From NCBI GenBank assembly GCA_963785815.1, contig CAWAWN010000002.1, positions 744,001-808,000 of the forward strand: a DNA stretch of 64,000 nt, read 5' to 3'. The notes beneath the pieces were generated by a model. The model was not told the origin of the DNA. It ran no database searches and saw nothing but the letters and a program-made list of their open reading frames with translations. This stretch comes from UBA4742 sp963785815 (GTDB lineage: Bacteria; Actinomycetota; Acidimicrobiia; Acidimicrobiales; Acidimicrobilacustridaceae). Numbering within the stretch: the stretch's first letter is position 1; each line of letters begins with the position of its first letter. The position numbers were made by a program, and so were the translations under genes. Below, piece by piece: positions 41,405 through 50,688 of this stretch.

Positions 41405-42196
41405 TCAGCCCGCGGTGGTGCCCCCGTCGATCGACAGGATGGCGCCGTTCACGTAGTAGGCCTCGTCTGAGCAGACGTAGGCGATCATGGCCGCCACCGA
41501 CTCGGGCTCCTGCATCTCCCGCACCAGGAACGAGCGCGACACCAACGACATGCTGGCGCCCTCCGGCGGCAGGAAGTCGTTCATGATGGCGGTGTTCACC
41601 CCGCCCGGGCACACGGCGTTGACCCGCACGCCGGTGCGGCCCAGCTCGACGGCCATCGCCCGGGTGAGGCCGACCAGGGCGTGCTTGGAGGCGCAGTACG
41701 CGGACACGTAGGCCTGGCCGATGACCCCCGCGGTGGACGCCAGGTTCAAGATGTTGCCGTGGCGCTCGGTGAGGTGGGGCAGGGCGGCCTGGCTGAGCTG
41801 GAACGGGCCGGCCGCGTTCACCTGGAAGAACTTCAGGAACCGCTCGGGGCTCTCCTGCGCGAAGTGGGACATGCCCCCGATCCCGGCGATGTTGGCCAGG
41901 ACGTCGAGCCCACCCAGCTCGGCCACCACCTGGTCGACCAGTGCCTGGCAGCCCGCGGGGTTGGTCACGTCGACGCTGCTCGAGCGCGCCGTCCCGCCCG
42001 TGGACTCGATGGCGGCCACGGTCTCGGCCACGCCGGCGGCGTTGATGTCGGCGCACCACACGGTGGCGCCCTCGGCCGCCAGGCGGTGGGCGGTGGCTCG
42101 GCCGATGCCCGACGCCGCGCCGGTGACCAGGACCACCTTGTCGTCGAACCGGTGGCCGATGGGGGTGCCGGCAGCGTCGGGGGTGGGGACGGGCAT
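41405..42196 (-). CDS. Short-chain dehydrogenase/reductase
   Basis: The 263-residue NAD(P)-dependent oxidoreductase has the cofactor motif TGAASGIG (TGxxxGIG), then ANIAG (NNAG type), Ser in LNLASTAG and catalytic YxxxK in YCASKHAL. The C-terminus shows GGVNTAIM and a final SIDGGTTAG. The start is ATG 42196. A KstR-type site 88 bp upstream and a divergent TetR gene suggest lipid or sterol catabolism. Confidence 0.9.
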   Translation of the reverse strand: MPVPTPDAAGTPIGHRFDDKVVLVTGAASGIGRATAHRLAAEGATVWCADINAAGVAETVAAIESTGGTARSSSVDVTNPAGCQALVDQVVAELGGLDVLANIAGIGGMSHFAQESPERFLKFFQVNAAGPFQLSQAALPHLTERHGNILNLASTAGVIGQAYVSAYCASKHALVGLTRAMAVELGRTGVRVNAVCPGGVNTAIMNDFLPPEGASMSLVSRSFLVREMQEPESVAAMIAYVCSDEAYYVNGAILSIDGGTTAG

Positions 42197-42283
42197 GGTG
42201 GCTCCAGCTGCTCGGCAGCTCGGTGTGGGAGATCGGGACCGATGGTCGCCCGGGTGCCGACCTCGTCGGGGGACGACCATTTC

Positions 42284-42297
42284 TGCAACACGTTCTA
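42284..42297. promoter_or_regulatory. KstR-type operator
   Basis: TGCAACACGTTCTA fits the pattern TnnAACnnGTTnnA exactly. KstR represses cholesterol and sterol catabolic genes in actinobacteria. It lies upstream of the SDR gene in the divergent region. Confidence 0.5.
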
Positions 42298-42347
42298 GTC
42301 GGCTCGACGGCGCGGCACCAGCGACGCGGCGGCTGCAACACCGCAAG

Positions 42348-42369
42348 AAACAATCAGGCTTGACTGTTT
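42348..42369. promoter_or_regulatory. TetR-type operator palindrome
   Basis: AAACAATCA-GGCT-TGACTGTTT is an inverted repeat with one mismatched pair, placed 14 bp before the TetR start. Autoregulation is likely. Confidence 0.65.
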
Positions 42370-42383
42370 GTTATTGGGGGCGC

Positions 42384-43103
42384 ATGATGACGGGCATGGC
42401 TCGTGACGCCGCGTCCCCCACCGACCGCTCCCGCCGCCACGCGGCGCGTGCCGGCCGACCCGTCCATCGCGAGCGGCGCACCCAGGCCGAGCGCAGCGCC
42501 GCCACCCGGGCCAAGCTGCTCGACGCCACCGCCGCCAGCCTGGCCGAGGTGGGCTACTCGCGCACCTCCACCAGCGACATCTGTCGCCGGGCCGGGGTGT
42601 CCCGGGGGGCCATGCTCCACCACTTCCCATCCAAGGCGGTCCTGGTGGCCGCCGCCTGCGAGCACGTCTTCCAGCACCGCGTCGACGAGTTCCGCGCCGC
42701 CATGGCCAAGGTGCCCGAAGGCGACAACCGGCTCGAGGCCGCCATCGACGTGCTGTGGGACCTGTTCCGCAGCGACACCTTCGCCGCCTGGTACGAGCTC
42801 ATCGTGGCCGGGCGCACCGATCCTGACCTGCACCCGCACGTGGCCCTGGTCGCCGGTCGGCTGCTCGAGACCGTCCGCGAAACCTGGAACGAGCTGTTCG
42901 TGTTGCCGCCGGGCACCTCACCCGAGATCGTGGCCCAGTTCGCCACGGCCCCTGTCCTCATGTTCGCCGTGCTCGACGGGCTGGCCCTGGCCCGCATGAC
43001 GGGCGCGCCCGGCGTCGATGCCGACGCCGAGCGGGTCCTGGCGCTGGTCAAGGCGGCCGCCGAACCGCTCGGCCCCGTCCTGCCCCCGTCCCCGGCGACC
43101 TGA
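42384..43103 (+). CDS. TetR-family transcriptional regulator
   Basis: The 239-residue protein has an N-terminal HTH (about 40-85: RAKLLDATAASLAEVGYSRTSTSDICRRAGVSRGAMLHHFPSK), which is typical, followed by a helical ligand domain. It has a basic extension before the HTH. The start is ATG 42384. It lies between the divergent SDR and the downstream diiron oxygenase and may control both. Confidence 0.9.
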   Translation: MMTGMARDAASPTDRSRRHAARAGRPVHRERRTQAERSAATRAKLLDATAASLAEVGYSRTSTSDICRRAGVSRGAMLHHFPSKAVLVAAACEHVFQHRVDEFRAAMAKVPEGDNRLEAAIDVLWDLFRSDTFAAWYELIVAGRTDPDLHPHVALVAGRLLETVRETWNELFVLPPGTSPEIVAQFATAPVLMFAVLDGLALARMTGAPGVDADAERVLALVKAAAEPLGPVLPPSPAT

Positions 43104-43170
43104 CCGTCCGACCGCGTCGAGCGGCCTGCCTCGACGACCCAGCACTCCGCACCCCCATCGGAGGATGACC

Positions 43171-44181
43171 ATGTCCCTCACCCAACTCGGACCTCGACTC
43201 GACCCCGAACCCGACCGCCCACTCGACCAGGAGATCGACCCGGAGGTCGCTCCCGCCGAGTCCGGCGCCGATGCTTTCGAGCGCCTGGTGGCCCGTCTGA
43301 GCCGCCAGTCGGTCGACAAGCACTACGACGCCTACGCCGACATCCCGTGGGACGACCCGGCCTACGCCATCGATCCCGACGACCCCCGGTGGGAGCTGTC
43401 CGACAGCGACCCGCTGGGTGCCACCGCCTGGTATCGCAGCCAACCCCCGGGGGTGCGCTCGCGCATCGGTCTCTACCGGGTGGCCAGCGCCATGAAGATC
43501 GGCCTGCAGTTCGAGAACATCCTCAAGCGGGGCCTGCTCGAGCACGCCTTCGCCCTCGACAACCGCGACCCCACCTTCCGCTACGCCTACCACGAGGTCA
43601 TCGAGGAGGCGCACCACGGCATGATGTTCCAGGAGTTCGTGAACCGCTCGCCCTTCGAGCTTCCCGGCCTGCCCTGGATCATGCGCATCGGCTCGGACCG
43701 CATCGTGAAGCTGGGTAGGCACTTCCCCCAGCTGTTCTTCATGTTCGTCCTGGGCGGGGAGGACCCCATCGACCACGTGCAGCGCGAGATGCTGCGCGGC
43801 GGCGAGCACCTGCACCCGTTGGTCGAGGTGATCATGCGCCACCACGTGACCGAGGAGGCGCGCCACCTGTCCTTCGCCCGCAACTACCTCAAGTCCGAGG
43901 TGCCCGGCCTCAGCTGGGTGCGACGCCAGGTGCTGGCCGTGGCCACACCGGTCATCCTGGGCACCATGGCGCAGCTGATGATGCGGGCCCCGGGCGACCT
44001 GGTGGCCACCTTCGGCGTGCCCCAGGCGGTCGTGCGCGAGGCCTACCGTGACAACCCCGACCACGCCCGGGCCACGGTCGACTCGCTGCGCAAGGTGCGG
44101 CGCCTGTCGCGCGAGCTGGGCATCGTGAACCCGCTGTCCAAGGTCCTCTGGCAGCGCCTTGGCATCTGGGCCGACGACTGA
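43171..44181 (+). CDS. AurF-type diiron oxygenase
   Basis: The 336-residue ferritin-like diiron protein has iron ligands visible as E in LQFENILKRG, ExxH in HEVIEEAHHGMMFQ and the later H and E in HHVTEEARHLSFARN. The family includes the p-aminobenzoate N-oxygenase AurF and related enzymes that oxidise amines or hydrocarbons. ATG 43171 is chosen because GGAGG lies six bases upstream; ATG 43165 directly abuts it. It follows the TetR gene by 67 bp. Confidence 0.85.
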   Translation: MSLTQLGPRLDPEPDRPLDQEIDPEVAPAESGADAFERLVARLSRQSVDKHYDAYADIPWDDPAYAIDPDDPRWELSDSDPLGATAWYRSQPPGVRSRIGLYRVASAMKIGLQFENILKRGLLEHAFALDNRDPTFRYAYHEVIEEAHHGMMFQEFVNRSPFELPGLPWIMRIGSDRIVKLGRHFPQLFFMFVLGGEDPIDHVQREMLRGGEHLHPLVEVIMRHHVTEEARHLSFARNYLKSEVPGLSWVRRQVLAVATPVILGTMAQLMMRAPGDLVATFGVPQAVVREAYRDNPDHARATVDSLRKVRRLSRELGIVNPLSKVLWQRLGIWADD

Positions 44182-44282
44182 CGGCGGGGCTTGGAAGGCG
44201 CGGCCCGCCAGGGCGGAGCCGCTGGGTCGGTGACACCCGGATGGGCGAAGCCCGCCCGCAGGGAGGCTTGCCGACCGAAGGG

Positions 44283-45425
44283 CTAGTCAGATCGGGCGTA
44301 CGTGACCACCAGGGCGCGGTGCTCTGATCCCAGGTTGGGCCCGCGGTGGCGTCGGATCACGGTGATGGCGCCCGTGTACACCGACTGGTCGATGGCGATG
44401 CCCGCCGGGCGGAACTGGCGTGGCCAGGTGGCCTGGATGCCGAACCCCACCTGCGACGAGGTGGCCCCGGCGCGGTGCAGCAGGTCGGTCACCTCCGGTG
44501 AGTAGTAGGTGGCGTTGAAGTCGCCGAAGGCCACGGCCGGCCAGGGCGCCGCCTTCAACCACGTGCCCACGGCCGTGAGCTCCGAGTCCCGGACCGACTG
44601 GCGCTCGGCGGTGCCCGGCGACAGCGTGTGCAGCCCGAGCAGGGTCATGGCGGTGCCCCCGAGCCGGGCCTGGATCTGCACCGCGGCCGACGGCAGGCCG
44701 GGCAGCGTCGGGGTGGAGGCGGTGACGCCGGCCCGATCGGTCAGCACGATGACCTCGGGCGAGGACGGCTCGAAGTGGTGCCGGGAGGGCGCGCCGGGGC
44801 TGCGGACGTGGGGGTACACCATCCGGTAGGGCCCGTCTCCGTCTTCCAGGTGGATGGCGGTGGCGCCGGTGGTGTGCAGGAAGACCACGATGTCGGCGGG
44901 GCGGGTGGCCAGCCACTGGTCCATGGCCGGGAGGTCACCGGTGCGGCTCTGCAGGTTGAGGTGGGCGATGGTCAGGGTGGGCGAGCCGGGTCGGGCCGAG
45001 GCCTGGTGGCCGATGAAGACCGGAGCGACCTGGCCCAGGTTGAGCAGGAGGGCCAGCACCGCCACCGCCAGCGTCTTCCAGCACCGCAGCACGGCCAGGG
45101 CCACCACCCCCACCCCGAGCACCAGGGCGAACTGGGGTCGATAGCTGGTGAGGATGTCGAACACCCACCACAGCCGCGCCGCGAAGGCCACCACCGTCAA
45201 GGTGGCCGTGGCCAGGGTGACGGTCACGCTGACGATCACCGCGGCGATGACCAGCGGGTGGCGGTTGGCCAGCCGGGCCAGGCGGCGCGGCACCGGCCGA
45301 GCGGAGGCTGGCGCCGGCGGAGGCGCGGGGGTCGGCGACCTCGGGTCGGCCGAGAGGTCGTCGGTGGTGAGGGGGGCCAGGGCGTGGCGGTACGGCGGGG
45401 GTACCGGTGGCCGCTCGACGCTCAC
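44283..45425 (-). CDS. Membrane-anchored endonuclease/exonuclease/phosphatase (EEP) family protein
   Basis: The 380-residue protein has a Pro/Ala-rich cytoplasmic start, three transmembrane helices (HPLVIAAVIVSVTVTLATATL, FALVLGVGVVALAVL, LAVAVLALLLNLGQVAPVFI) and a C-terminal EEP domain: LTIAHLNLQSR, VVFLHTTGA, then AFGDFNATYYSPE (GDFNA motif) and LGSEHRALVVTY (SEHR, His ligand). The Glu of the usual metal site appears replaced by the HTTG segment, so activity may be altered. The start is GTG 45425. Confidence 0.78.
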   Translation of the reverse strand: MSVERPPVPPPYRHALAPLTTDDLSADPRSPTPAPPPAPASARPVPRRLARLANRHPLVIAAVIVSVTVTLATATLTVVAFAARLWWVFDILTSYRPQFALVLGVGVVALAVLRCWKTLAVAVLALLLNLGQVAPVFIGHQASARPGSPTLTIAHLNLQSRTGDLPAMDQWLATRPADIVVFLHTTGATAIHLEDGDGPYRMVYPHVRSPGAPSRHHFEPSSPEVIVLTDRAGVTASTPTLPGLPSAAVQIQARLGGTAMTLLGLHTLSPGTAERQSVRDSELTAVGTWLKAAPWPAVAFGDFNATYYSPEVTDLLHRAGATSSQVGFGIQATWPRQFRPAGIAIDQSVYTGAITVIRRHRGPNLGSEHRALVVTYARSD

Positions 45426-45527
45426 GGCGAGAGCGTAGGGGTGCCACCGCGCCGCGCGGCTGCAGGTCCGGCTCGGACCCTCGCCGAGCGGCACGGGGCG
45501 GCGCGGAGGGCTTCGTCCGGCCCTCGC

Positions 45528-46526
45528 TCAGGCGGCGTCGGGGCGGAAGCGGCTGCGATAGGCGGCTGGGGCCACCCCGAGGTGGCGAACGAAGGTGCGA
45601 CGCATGGTCTCGGCGGTGCCGAACCCGCAGGCGGCCGCCACCTGCTCGACCGGTTGGTTCGACTCCTCGAGCCGCCGCCGGGCGGCTTCGAGGCGCACCT
45701 GTTCGACGTAGCGGGCCGGGGTGACCCCCACCCCGTCGGCGAAGACCCTGGCCAGGTGGCGCGGGCTCATGGCCACCCGAGCGGCCAGGCCGTCGACGGA
45801 GCAGTCGGCGCCGGGGTGGTCGGCGATCCACTGCTGCAGCGACCGGACCTCGTCACGGTCGGCCAGCTGGGTGGCCAGCTGGGCGCTGAACTGGGACTGG
45901 CCGCCCGGGCGCTGCAGGAAGAGCACTAGGTGGCGGGCCACGCTGAGTGCCACCTCGCGGCCCAGGTCGTCGGCCACGAGGGCCAGGGCCAGATCCATCC
46001 CGGCAGTCACCCCGGCGGAGGTGTACACGTGGCCGTCGCGGGTGAAGATGGGATCGGGTTCGACTTGCACGCGCGGATACCGCGAAGCCAGCTCGGCGCA
46101 GCGCGTCCAGTGCGTGGTGGCGCGCCGCCCGTCGAGCAGGCCGGCCTCGGCCAGCACGAACGCCCCCGTGCACACCGAGGCCACCCGCCGGGCTCGACGA
46201 GCCAGCCGGACCACGCCGCGCATCAGCGCCGGATCTCCCAGCGCGCCCCGCGCCCCGTCCCCACCGGCCACCACCAGGGTGTCGACCGGTCTGCGGATGG
46301 CCCGGATGGCGGCGTCGGGCACCACCGTGAGGCCGCTGGCGCTGTGCACCGGATCGGGGCTCGAGGCCACGACCGTGGTGGTGTACGCCGGATCGGCCAG
46401 TTCGTGGTGGCGTCGATGGGTCTCGGCCCCGGCGAACACCTCGAGGGGCCCGGTCAGGTCGAGGCTCTGGAACCCGTCGAACACCACCAGCACCACGGTT
46501 CGATCCGGCCTGGTCGTCGAGGTCAT
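45528..46526 (-). CDS. GlxA-type transcriptional regulator (DJ-1/PfpI domain plus AraC HTH)
   Basis: The 332-residue protein has an N-terminal class-I glutamine-amidotransferase-like domain (VVLVVFDGFQSLDLTGPLEVF, nucleophile-type Cys in ASVCTGAFVLAEAGLL) and a C-terminal double HTH of the AraC family (VDGLAARVAMSPRHLARVF, ACGFGTAETMRRTFVRHLGVAPAAYR). It is divergent from a class-III aminotransferase, with the coding regions 143 bp apart. Control of amine catabolism is likely but inferred. Confidence 0.92.
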   Translation of the reverse strand: MTSTTRPDRTVVLVVFDGFQSLDLTGPLEVFAGAETHRRHHELADPAYTTTVVASSPDPVHSASGLTVVPDAAIRAIRRPVDTLVVAGGDGARGALGDPALMRGVVRLARRARRVASVCTGAFVLAEAGLLDGRRATTHWTRCAELASRYPRVQVEPDPIFTRDGHVYTSAGVTAGMDLALALVADDLGREVALSVARHLVLFLQRPGGQSQFSAQLATQLADRDEVRSLQQWIADHPGADCSVDGLAARVAMSPRHLARVFADGVGVTPARYVEQVRLEAARRRLEESNQPVEQVAAACGFGTAETMRRTFVRHLGVAPAAYRSRFRPDAA

Positions 46527-46669
46527 GCCCCCATCCTGGACCTGGCCGGGGTCTGGCGGCAATGACCAACAACCCACGATTTCGGACAGAGGTCTGCGAG
46601 ACGGAGAGCGGGACGGTTGAGGCACACTGGCCCGGTCCCGTTCATCGGCGCCCCGGTTCGGAGGCCACG

Positions 46670-47914
46670 TTGACGCTCAGCCCGTTCCTGCACCCGTTCG
46701 CCAAGCCGGCGGCCACCGACTTCATCACCATCGTGCGCGGCGAGGGCGCGGCGGTGTTCGACGACGCCGGGAAGCGCTACATCGACGGCCTCGCCAGCCT
46801 CTGGTACTGCAACGTGGGCCACGGCCGGCGCGAGATCATCGAGGCCGTCACCCGACAGATGGAGGTGCTGGAGAACTACAACACCTTCGACATCTTCACC
46901 AACCAGCCGGCCGAGGACATCGCCGGCCAGCTCTCCGCGCTGAGCCCGATCCCCGACGCCCGGGTGTTCCTCACCGGGTCGGGTTCCGAGGCGGTCGACA
47001 CCGCCCTGAAGCTGGCCCGGCTCACCTTCAGCCGGACGGGCGAGCCCGAGCGCCAGATCCTGGTCGGTCGGCGGCTGGCCTACCACGGCGTCAACTTCGG
47101 TGGGGTGTCGGTGCAGGGGCTGCCCCTGAACCAGCAGGGGTGGGGCGAGCTGCTCGGCCCGGTGGCCCAGATCGACCACGACGACCTGGGACGGGCCGAG
47201 GCGCTGTTCGAGCAGCAGGGGGAGCGGATCGCGGCGGTGATCGCCGAGCCGGTGATCGGCGCCGGCGGCGTCCACCCGGCCACGGTCGAGTACCTGCACG
47301 GCCTGCGCAAGCTGTGCGACGAGGCGGGAGCGCTGCTCATCTTCGACGAGGTCATCACCGGGTTCGGTCGGCTGGGCTCCTGGTTCGCGGCGGATCACTA
47401 CGGGGTCGTCCCTGACCTCATCACCTTCGCCAAGGCGGTCACCTCGGGGTACCAGCCCCTCGGCGGCGTCCTGGTCGGCCCGCGGGTGCGCCAGGCCATC
47501 GAGGACGACCCCGAGTACGTCCTGCGCCACGGCTACACCTACAGCGGCCATCCGGCGGCCTGCGCGGCGGCGTGCGCCAACCTGGCCATCCTGCGCGAGG
47601 AGCGCCTCCTGGACCGGGTGCCCGAGCTGGCCCGGCGCTTCGGCGACGGCCTGGGTGGGCTGGCCGACGACGGCCTGGTAGCCGAGGTCCGAGGCGAGGG
47701 AGCTATCTGGGCGGTGGCCATGCCCGAGTCGGTCAGCGCTTTCGACGTGCGTCGGGGCCTGTTGGATCGCGGCGTGATCGCCCGGCCCATCGGCGAGGCG
47801 GCCATCGCCTTCTGCCCCCCGCTGGTCATCGACGACGACGACGTGGAGCGCTGCCTGAGCTCGTTGCGTGAGGCGCTGATCGCCGCGCCGAGCGCGCCGG
47901 AGGTGCGCCGATAG
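46670..47914 (+). CDS. Class-III PLP aminotransferase (omega-aminotransferase)
   Basis: The product is about 414 residues from TTG 46670, which has GGAGG five bases upstream; an ATG at 46562 in the same frame lies in the divergent promoter region. Motifs are GLASLWYCNVGHGR near the start, TGSGSEAVDTALKLAR for PLP phosphate binding, LLIFDEVITGFGRLG (Asp binding the pyridine N) and TFAKAVTSGYQPLGG with the PLP Lys. It transfers amino groups from a primary amine such as beta-alanine or putrescine to pyruvate. It is probably controlled by the divergent GlxA-type regulator. Confidence 0.9.
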   Translation: MTLSPFLHPFAKPAATDFITIVRGEGAAVFDDAGKRYIDGLASLWYCNVGHGRREIIEAVTRQMEVLENYNTFDIFTNQPAEDIAGQLSALSPIPDARVFLTGSGSEAVDTALKLARLTFSRTGEPERQILVGRRLAYHGVNFGGVSVQGLPLNQQGWGELLGPVAQIDHDDLGRAEALFEQQGERIAAVIAEPVIGAGGVHPATVEYLHGLRKLCDEAGALLIFDEVITGFGRLGSWFAADHYGVVPDLITFAKAVTSGYQPLGGVLVGPRVRQAIEDDPEYVLRHGYTYSGHPAACAAACANLAILREERLLDRVPELARRFGDGLGGLADDGLVAEVRGEGAIWAVAMPESVSAFDVRRGLLDRGVIARPIGEAAIAFCPPLVIDDDDVERCLSSLREALIAAPSAPEVRR

Positions 47915-47934
47915 CACGTCGACGCGCCGGCGGG

Positions 47935-48363
47935 TCAGCCGTTGCTGCAGTGCACCTTGATGTAGGCCGCGAGCCGAGCCCGATCCGTGGCCGTCAGCTG
48001 GGGCGCCGCCGGGTTGGCGGCGCCAGCCTGGGCCGGGTTGTCCAGGGACTGGGCCACAGCGGCCACGACTGCCCCGTAGCGTCGGGCCTCGGGCGCGATG
48101 GCAGCCGGGGCGTGCGTCTCGAAGGTGGTGGCGATGGCGTGCAGGGCCTCGATGTGGCGGGCCACGTCGGTGACGGAGGTGTCCTGGTTCAGCTGGTCGA
48201 GCTGGTACCAGGCGGCGCAGAAGGCGCGGTCGGTTCCTGACGCCTGGGTGGTGTTCGTCGCCACCCGCGAGGTGCTGGTCGACGACGAGCAGCCGAGCGC
48301 GCCGAGCGCGCCCAGCCCGGCCAACACCAGCACGACCCCGGCCCGGGTCCCTGGACGCGTCAT
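47935..48363 (-). CDS. Small lipoprotein
   Basis: The 142-residue product has a signal sequence (VVLVLAGLGALGALGCSSS) with the lipobox LGALGC. The mature part begins with a Ser/Thr linker, then FCAAWYQLDQLNQDTS and a C-terminal ARLAAYIKVHCSNG; the two Cys may form a disulfide. It is a paralogue-like neighbour of the next lipoprotein, which shares the layout Cys ... helical ... Cys near the end. The function is unknown. Confidence 0.75.
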   Translation of the reverse strand: MTRPGTRAGVVLVLAGLGALGALGCSSSTSTSRVATNTTQASGTDRAFCAAWYQLDQLNQDTSVTDVARHIEALHAIATTFETHAPAAIAPEARRYGAVVAAVAQSLDNPAQAGAANPAAPQLTATDRARLAAYIKVHCSNG

Positions 48364-48382
48364 GGCTGCACGCGGGCGACGC

Positions 48383-48808
48383 TCACTTGCAGGTGGCGTA
48401 CCACCAGGTGACGAACGGCCGGGATGCCTGCGCGGAGAGGAAGGCGAGGGTGCCGATGGCCTGCTCGGCCTGCGTGTGGGTGGTGGCGCTCGACAGCTTG
48501 TCGGCCGCCTTGTTCATGTCCGCGGCGAAGGACGAAGCGCTGGCCGACAGGCTGGGCGGCGCGGTGGTGGCGAGCTGGGGAGCGATCTGGCGGAAGGTGG
48601 CGGCCGCGGCCTGGAACTCGGCCGGGGTGGTCCCGATGTGGACCAGCTTGGCCGCGAACGGTTGGTAGAGGGCGCAGTTCTTGGCCTTCACCGCCGGGTC
48701 GACCTTCGATGTGGTGGACGTCGTCCCGGCCGACTTCGAGGACGAGGAGCAGGCCGCCATGACCAAGACCAGGCCGCACGCCACCGCGGTGACCACCAAC
48801 TTTCGCAT
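48383..48808 (-). CDS. Small lipoprotein
   Basis: The 141-residue product starts MRKLVVTAVACGLVLVMAACSSS, with lipobox MAAC. After a Ser/Thr linker come NCALYQPFAAKLVHIG and a helical domain ending SRPFVTWWYATCK. The disulfide layout is the same as in the downstream lipoprotein, 19 bp away, so the two are probably a duplicated pair transcribed together. The role is unknown. Confidence 0.78.
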   Translation of the reverse strand: MRKLVVTAVACGLVLVMAACSSSSKSAGTTSTTSKVDPAVKAKNCALYQPFAAKLVHIGTTPAEFQAAAATFRQIAPQLATTAPPSLSASASSFAADMNKAADKLSSATTHTQAEQAIGTLAFLSAQASRPFVTWWYATCK

Positions 48809-48959
48809 GACATCCTCAAAGGGCCGTAGGGATGATCGCCCCCTCTGGTGAGGGTGCCGAGTGTTTAGCACCATTCGGGCCGCGCAGCACCCGCGGGCGG
48901 TGGTCAGGCTGGCTCACCGGAGGCGCAGCCGGCGTGCAGGTCCGGTTGTCCCGCGGGGG

Positions 48960-49436
48960 TCAGCGCGTGCCCCAGCTGTAGGTCTGCTTCTGCAGGTGCA
49001 GGTAGGTGAAGGCGTCGGCCGCCACGACGCCCGGCAGGGCCCGGATGACGTCGTTGAGCAGGCTCAGGAGCTCTTCGGTGCCCTCGCACACCACCTCGGC
49101 CAGCAGGTCGAAGCCACCCGAGGTGATCACCACGTAGGCCACCTCGGGCACCGCGCTCAGCTTCTCGGCGATGGCCCGCAGGTCGCCCTCGGCCCGCAGC
49201 CCGATCATGGCCTGCAGGCTGAACCCGACGCGCAGCGGGTCGGTGACGGCCACCACCTGCATCACCGAGTTCTCGATGAGCCGCTGCACCCGCTGGCGCA
49301 CCGCGGCCTGGGACAGCCCGACGGCCGGACCCAACTTGGCGTAGGGCATGCGGCCGTCGACCTGCAGCTCGCGGATGATGGCCTTGTCGATCTCGTCGAG
49401 GGTGACCGCGCCGGCCCCACGTTCTGGAGTGCTCAT
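48960..49436 (-). CDS. Lrp/AsnC-family transcriptional regulator
   Basis: The 158-residue protein has an N-terminal HTH (LDEIDKAIIRELQVDGRMPYAKLGPAVGLSQAAVRQRVQRL) and a C-terminal RAM/AsnC effector domain (VGFSLQAMIGLRAEGDLRAIAEKLSAVPEVAYVVITSGGFDLLAEVVC). It lies 79 bp downstream of alanine dehydrogenase on the same strand. Such regulators sense amino acids and probably act on the aminotransferase-ald operon, where a long inverted repeat lies at 52137-52182. Confidence 0.92.
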   Translation of the reverse strand: MSTPERGAGAVTLDEIDKAIIRELQVDGRMPYAKLGPAVGLSQAAVRQRVQRLIENSVMQVVAVTDPLRVGFSLQAMIGLRAEGDLRAIAEKLSAVPEVAYVVITSGGFDLLAEVVCEGTEELLSLLNDVIRALPGVVAADAFTYLHLQKQTYSWGTR

Positions 49437-49515
49437 GGCATTGCCTCGCCTGTCGTGATCGCCGGGCGATCCGGAGGACCATCTTGGCCCATGGGGCTGC
49501 CCGCGCCCGCTCGCC

Positions 49516-50688
49516 TCAGCCCGATGACGGACCGTGGGCCTGGTCCAGCGGGACGTAGGGGCGTTCCAGGGCGTCGGCCACCGCCTGGTTGGTGACGTGC
49601 CCGGCCACGGTGTTGAACCCGAGCGCCAGCACCGGATCGCGCCGGGCCGCCTCGGCCACCCCCAGCCGGGCCAGCTCGGCCAGGTAGGGCAAGGTCACGT
49701 TGGTCAGGGCGTAGGTGGAGGTGAAGGGCACCGCGCCCGGCATGTTGCCCACCGCGTAGTGCACCACCCCGTGCTCGACGAACACCGGGTCGGCGTGGCT
49801 GGTCTCGTGGCTGGTCTCGATGCAGCCGCCCTGGTCGATGGCGATGTCGACCACGACCGCCCCCGGCTTCATGGACCGGACCATGTCCTCGGTCACCACC
49901 ACCGGGGCGCGGCCGCCGGCCACCAGCACCGCGCCGATGACCAGGTCGGCCTCGGCCACCACCCGCTCCACCTGACCGCGGTTGGAGGTCAGCGTGGTGA
50001 TGCGTCCCATCTGGATCTGGTCGATGAACCGCAGGCGGTCGACGTTGCGGTCGAGCAGGTCGATCTCGGCCTCGAGCCCGGCCGCCATCCAGGCCGCGTT
50101 CCAGCCCACGTTGCCGGCCCCCAGCACCACCACCCGGGCCGGGCGGACGCCGGGCGCGCCGCCGAGCAGCACGCCGCGCCCACCGTTGTGGCGCTCGAGG
50201 TAGTGGGCGCCGATCTGGATCGACATGCGACCGGCCACCTCGCTCATGGGGGCGAGCAGCGGGAGGGCGCCGTCGGCCGCGGTCACCGTCTCGTAGGCGA
50301 TGCCGGCGGTGCCCGACGCCAGCAGGGCGTGGGCCACCTCGGGGTAGGCGGCCAGGTGGAGATAGGTGAAGATGGTCAGGTCCGGGCGGAAGAGCGGGAA
50401 CTCGCTGGCCTGAGGCTCCTTGACCTTGCAGATCAACCCAGCGCGCTCCCACACCTGCGTGGCGTCGTCCACGATCTCGGCCCCGGCCCGCCGGTAGTCG
50501 TCGTCGGGGAAGCTCGAGTCGGCCCCGGCGCCGGCCTCGACCAGCACCGACACGCCGTACTGGCCGACCTCGCGCACCCCGTCGGGCGTGATGGCCACCC
50601 GGTGCTCGTCGGCCTTGATCTCGCGGGGTACCCCGATGACCAGGGGCTCCTCACCGCCGCGGGCGCCACCGCTCGACGAGGCGCTCAT
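49516..50688 (-). CDS. ald: Alanine dehydrogenase
   Basis: The 390-residue enzyme converts L-alanine and NAD to pyruvate, ammonia and NADH. The N-terminal domain shows VIGVPREIKADEHRVAITPDGV, the catalytic His region FTYLHLAAYPE, and the Rossmann motif VVVLGAGNVGWNAAWMAAGLEAEI. MKPGAVVVDIAIDQGGCIETS is the typical signature. It overlaps the upstream aminotransferase by four bases (ATGA). The pair would recycle alanine formed by transamination of pyruvate back to pyruvate. Confidence 0.95.
   Translation of the reverse strand: MSASSSGGARGGEEPLVIGVPREIKADEHRVAITPDGVREVGQYGVSVLVEAGAGADSSFPDDDYRRAGAEIVDDATQVWERAGLICKVKEPQASEFPLFRPDLTIFTYLHLAAYPEVAHALLASGTAGIAYETVTAADGALPLLAPMSEVAGRMSIQIGAHYLERHNGGRGVLLGGAPGVRPARVVVLGAGNVGWNAAWMAAGLEAEIDLLDRNVDRLRFIDQIQMGRITTLTSNRGQVERVVAEADLVIGAVLVAGGRAPVVVTEDMVRSMKPGAVVVDIAIDQGGCIETSHETSHADPVFVEHGVVHYAVGNMPGAVPFTSTYALTNVTLPYLAELARLGVAEAARRDPVLALGFNTVAGHVTNQAVADALERPYVPLDQAHGPSSG

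Noticed and set aside
46562..46669. ATG 46562 as the start of the class-III aminotransferase
   Set aside because: It would place 36 poorly conserved codons in the divergent promoter region. TTG 46670 has GGAGG at proper spacing and directly precedes the conserved part.
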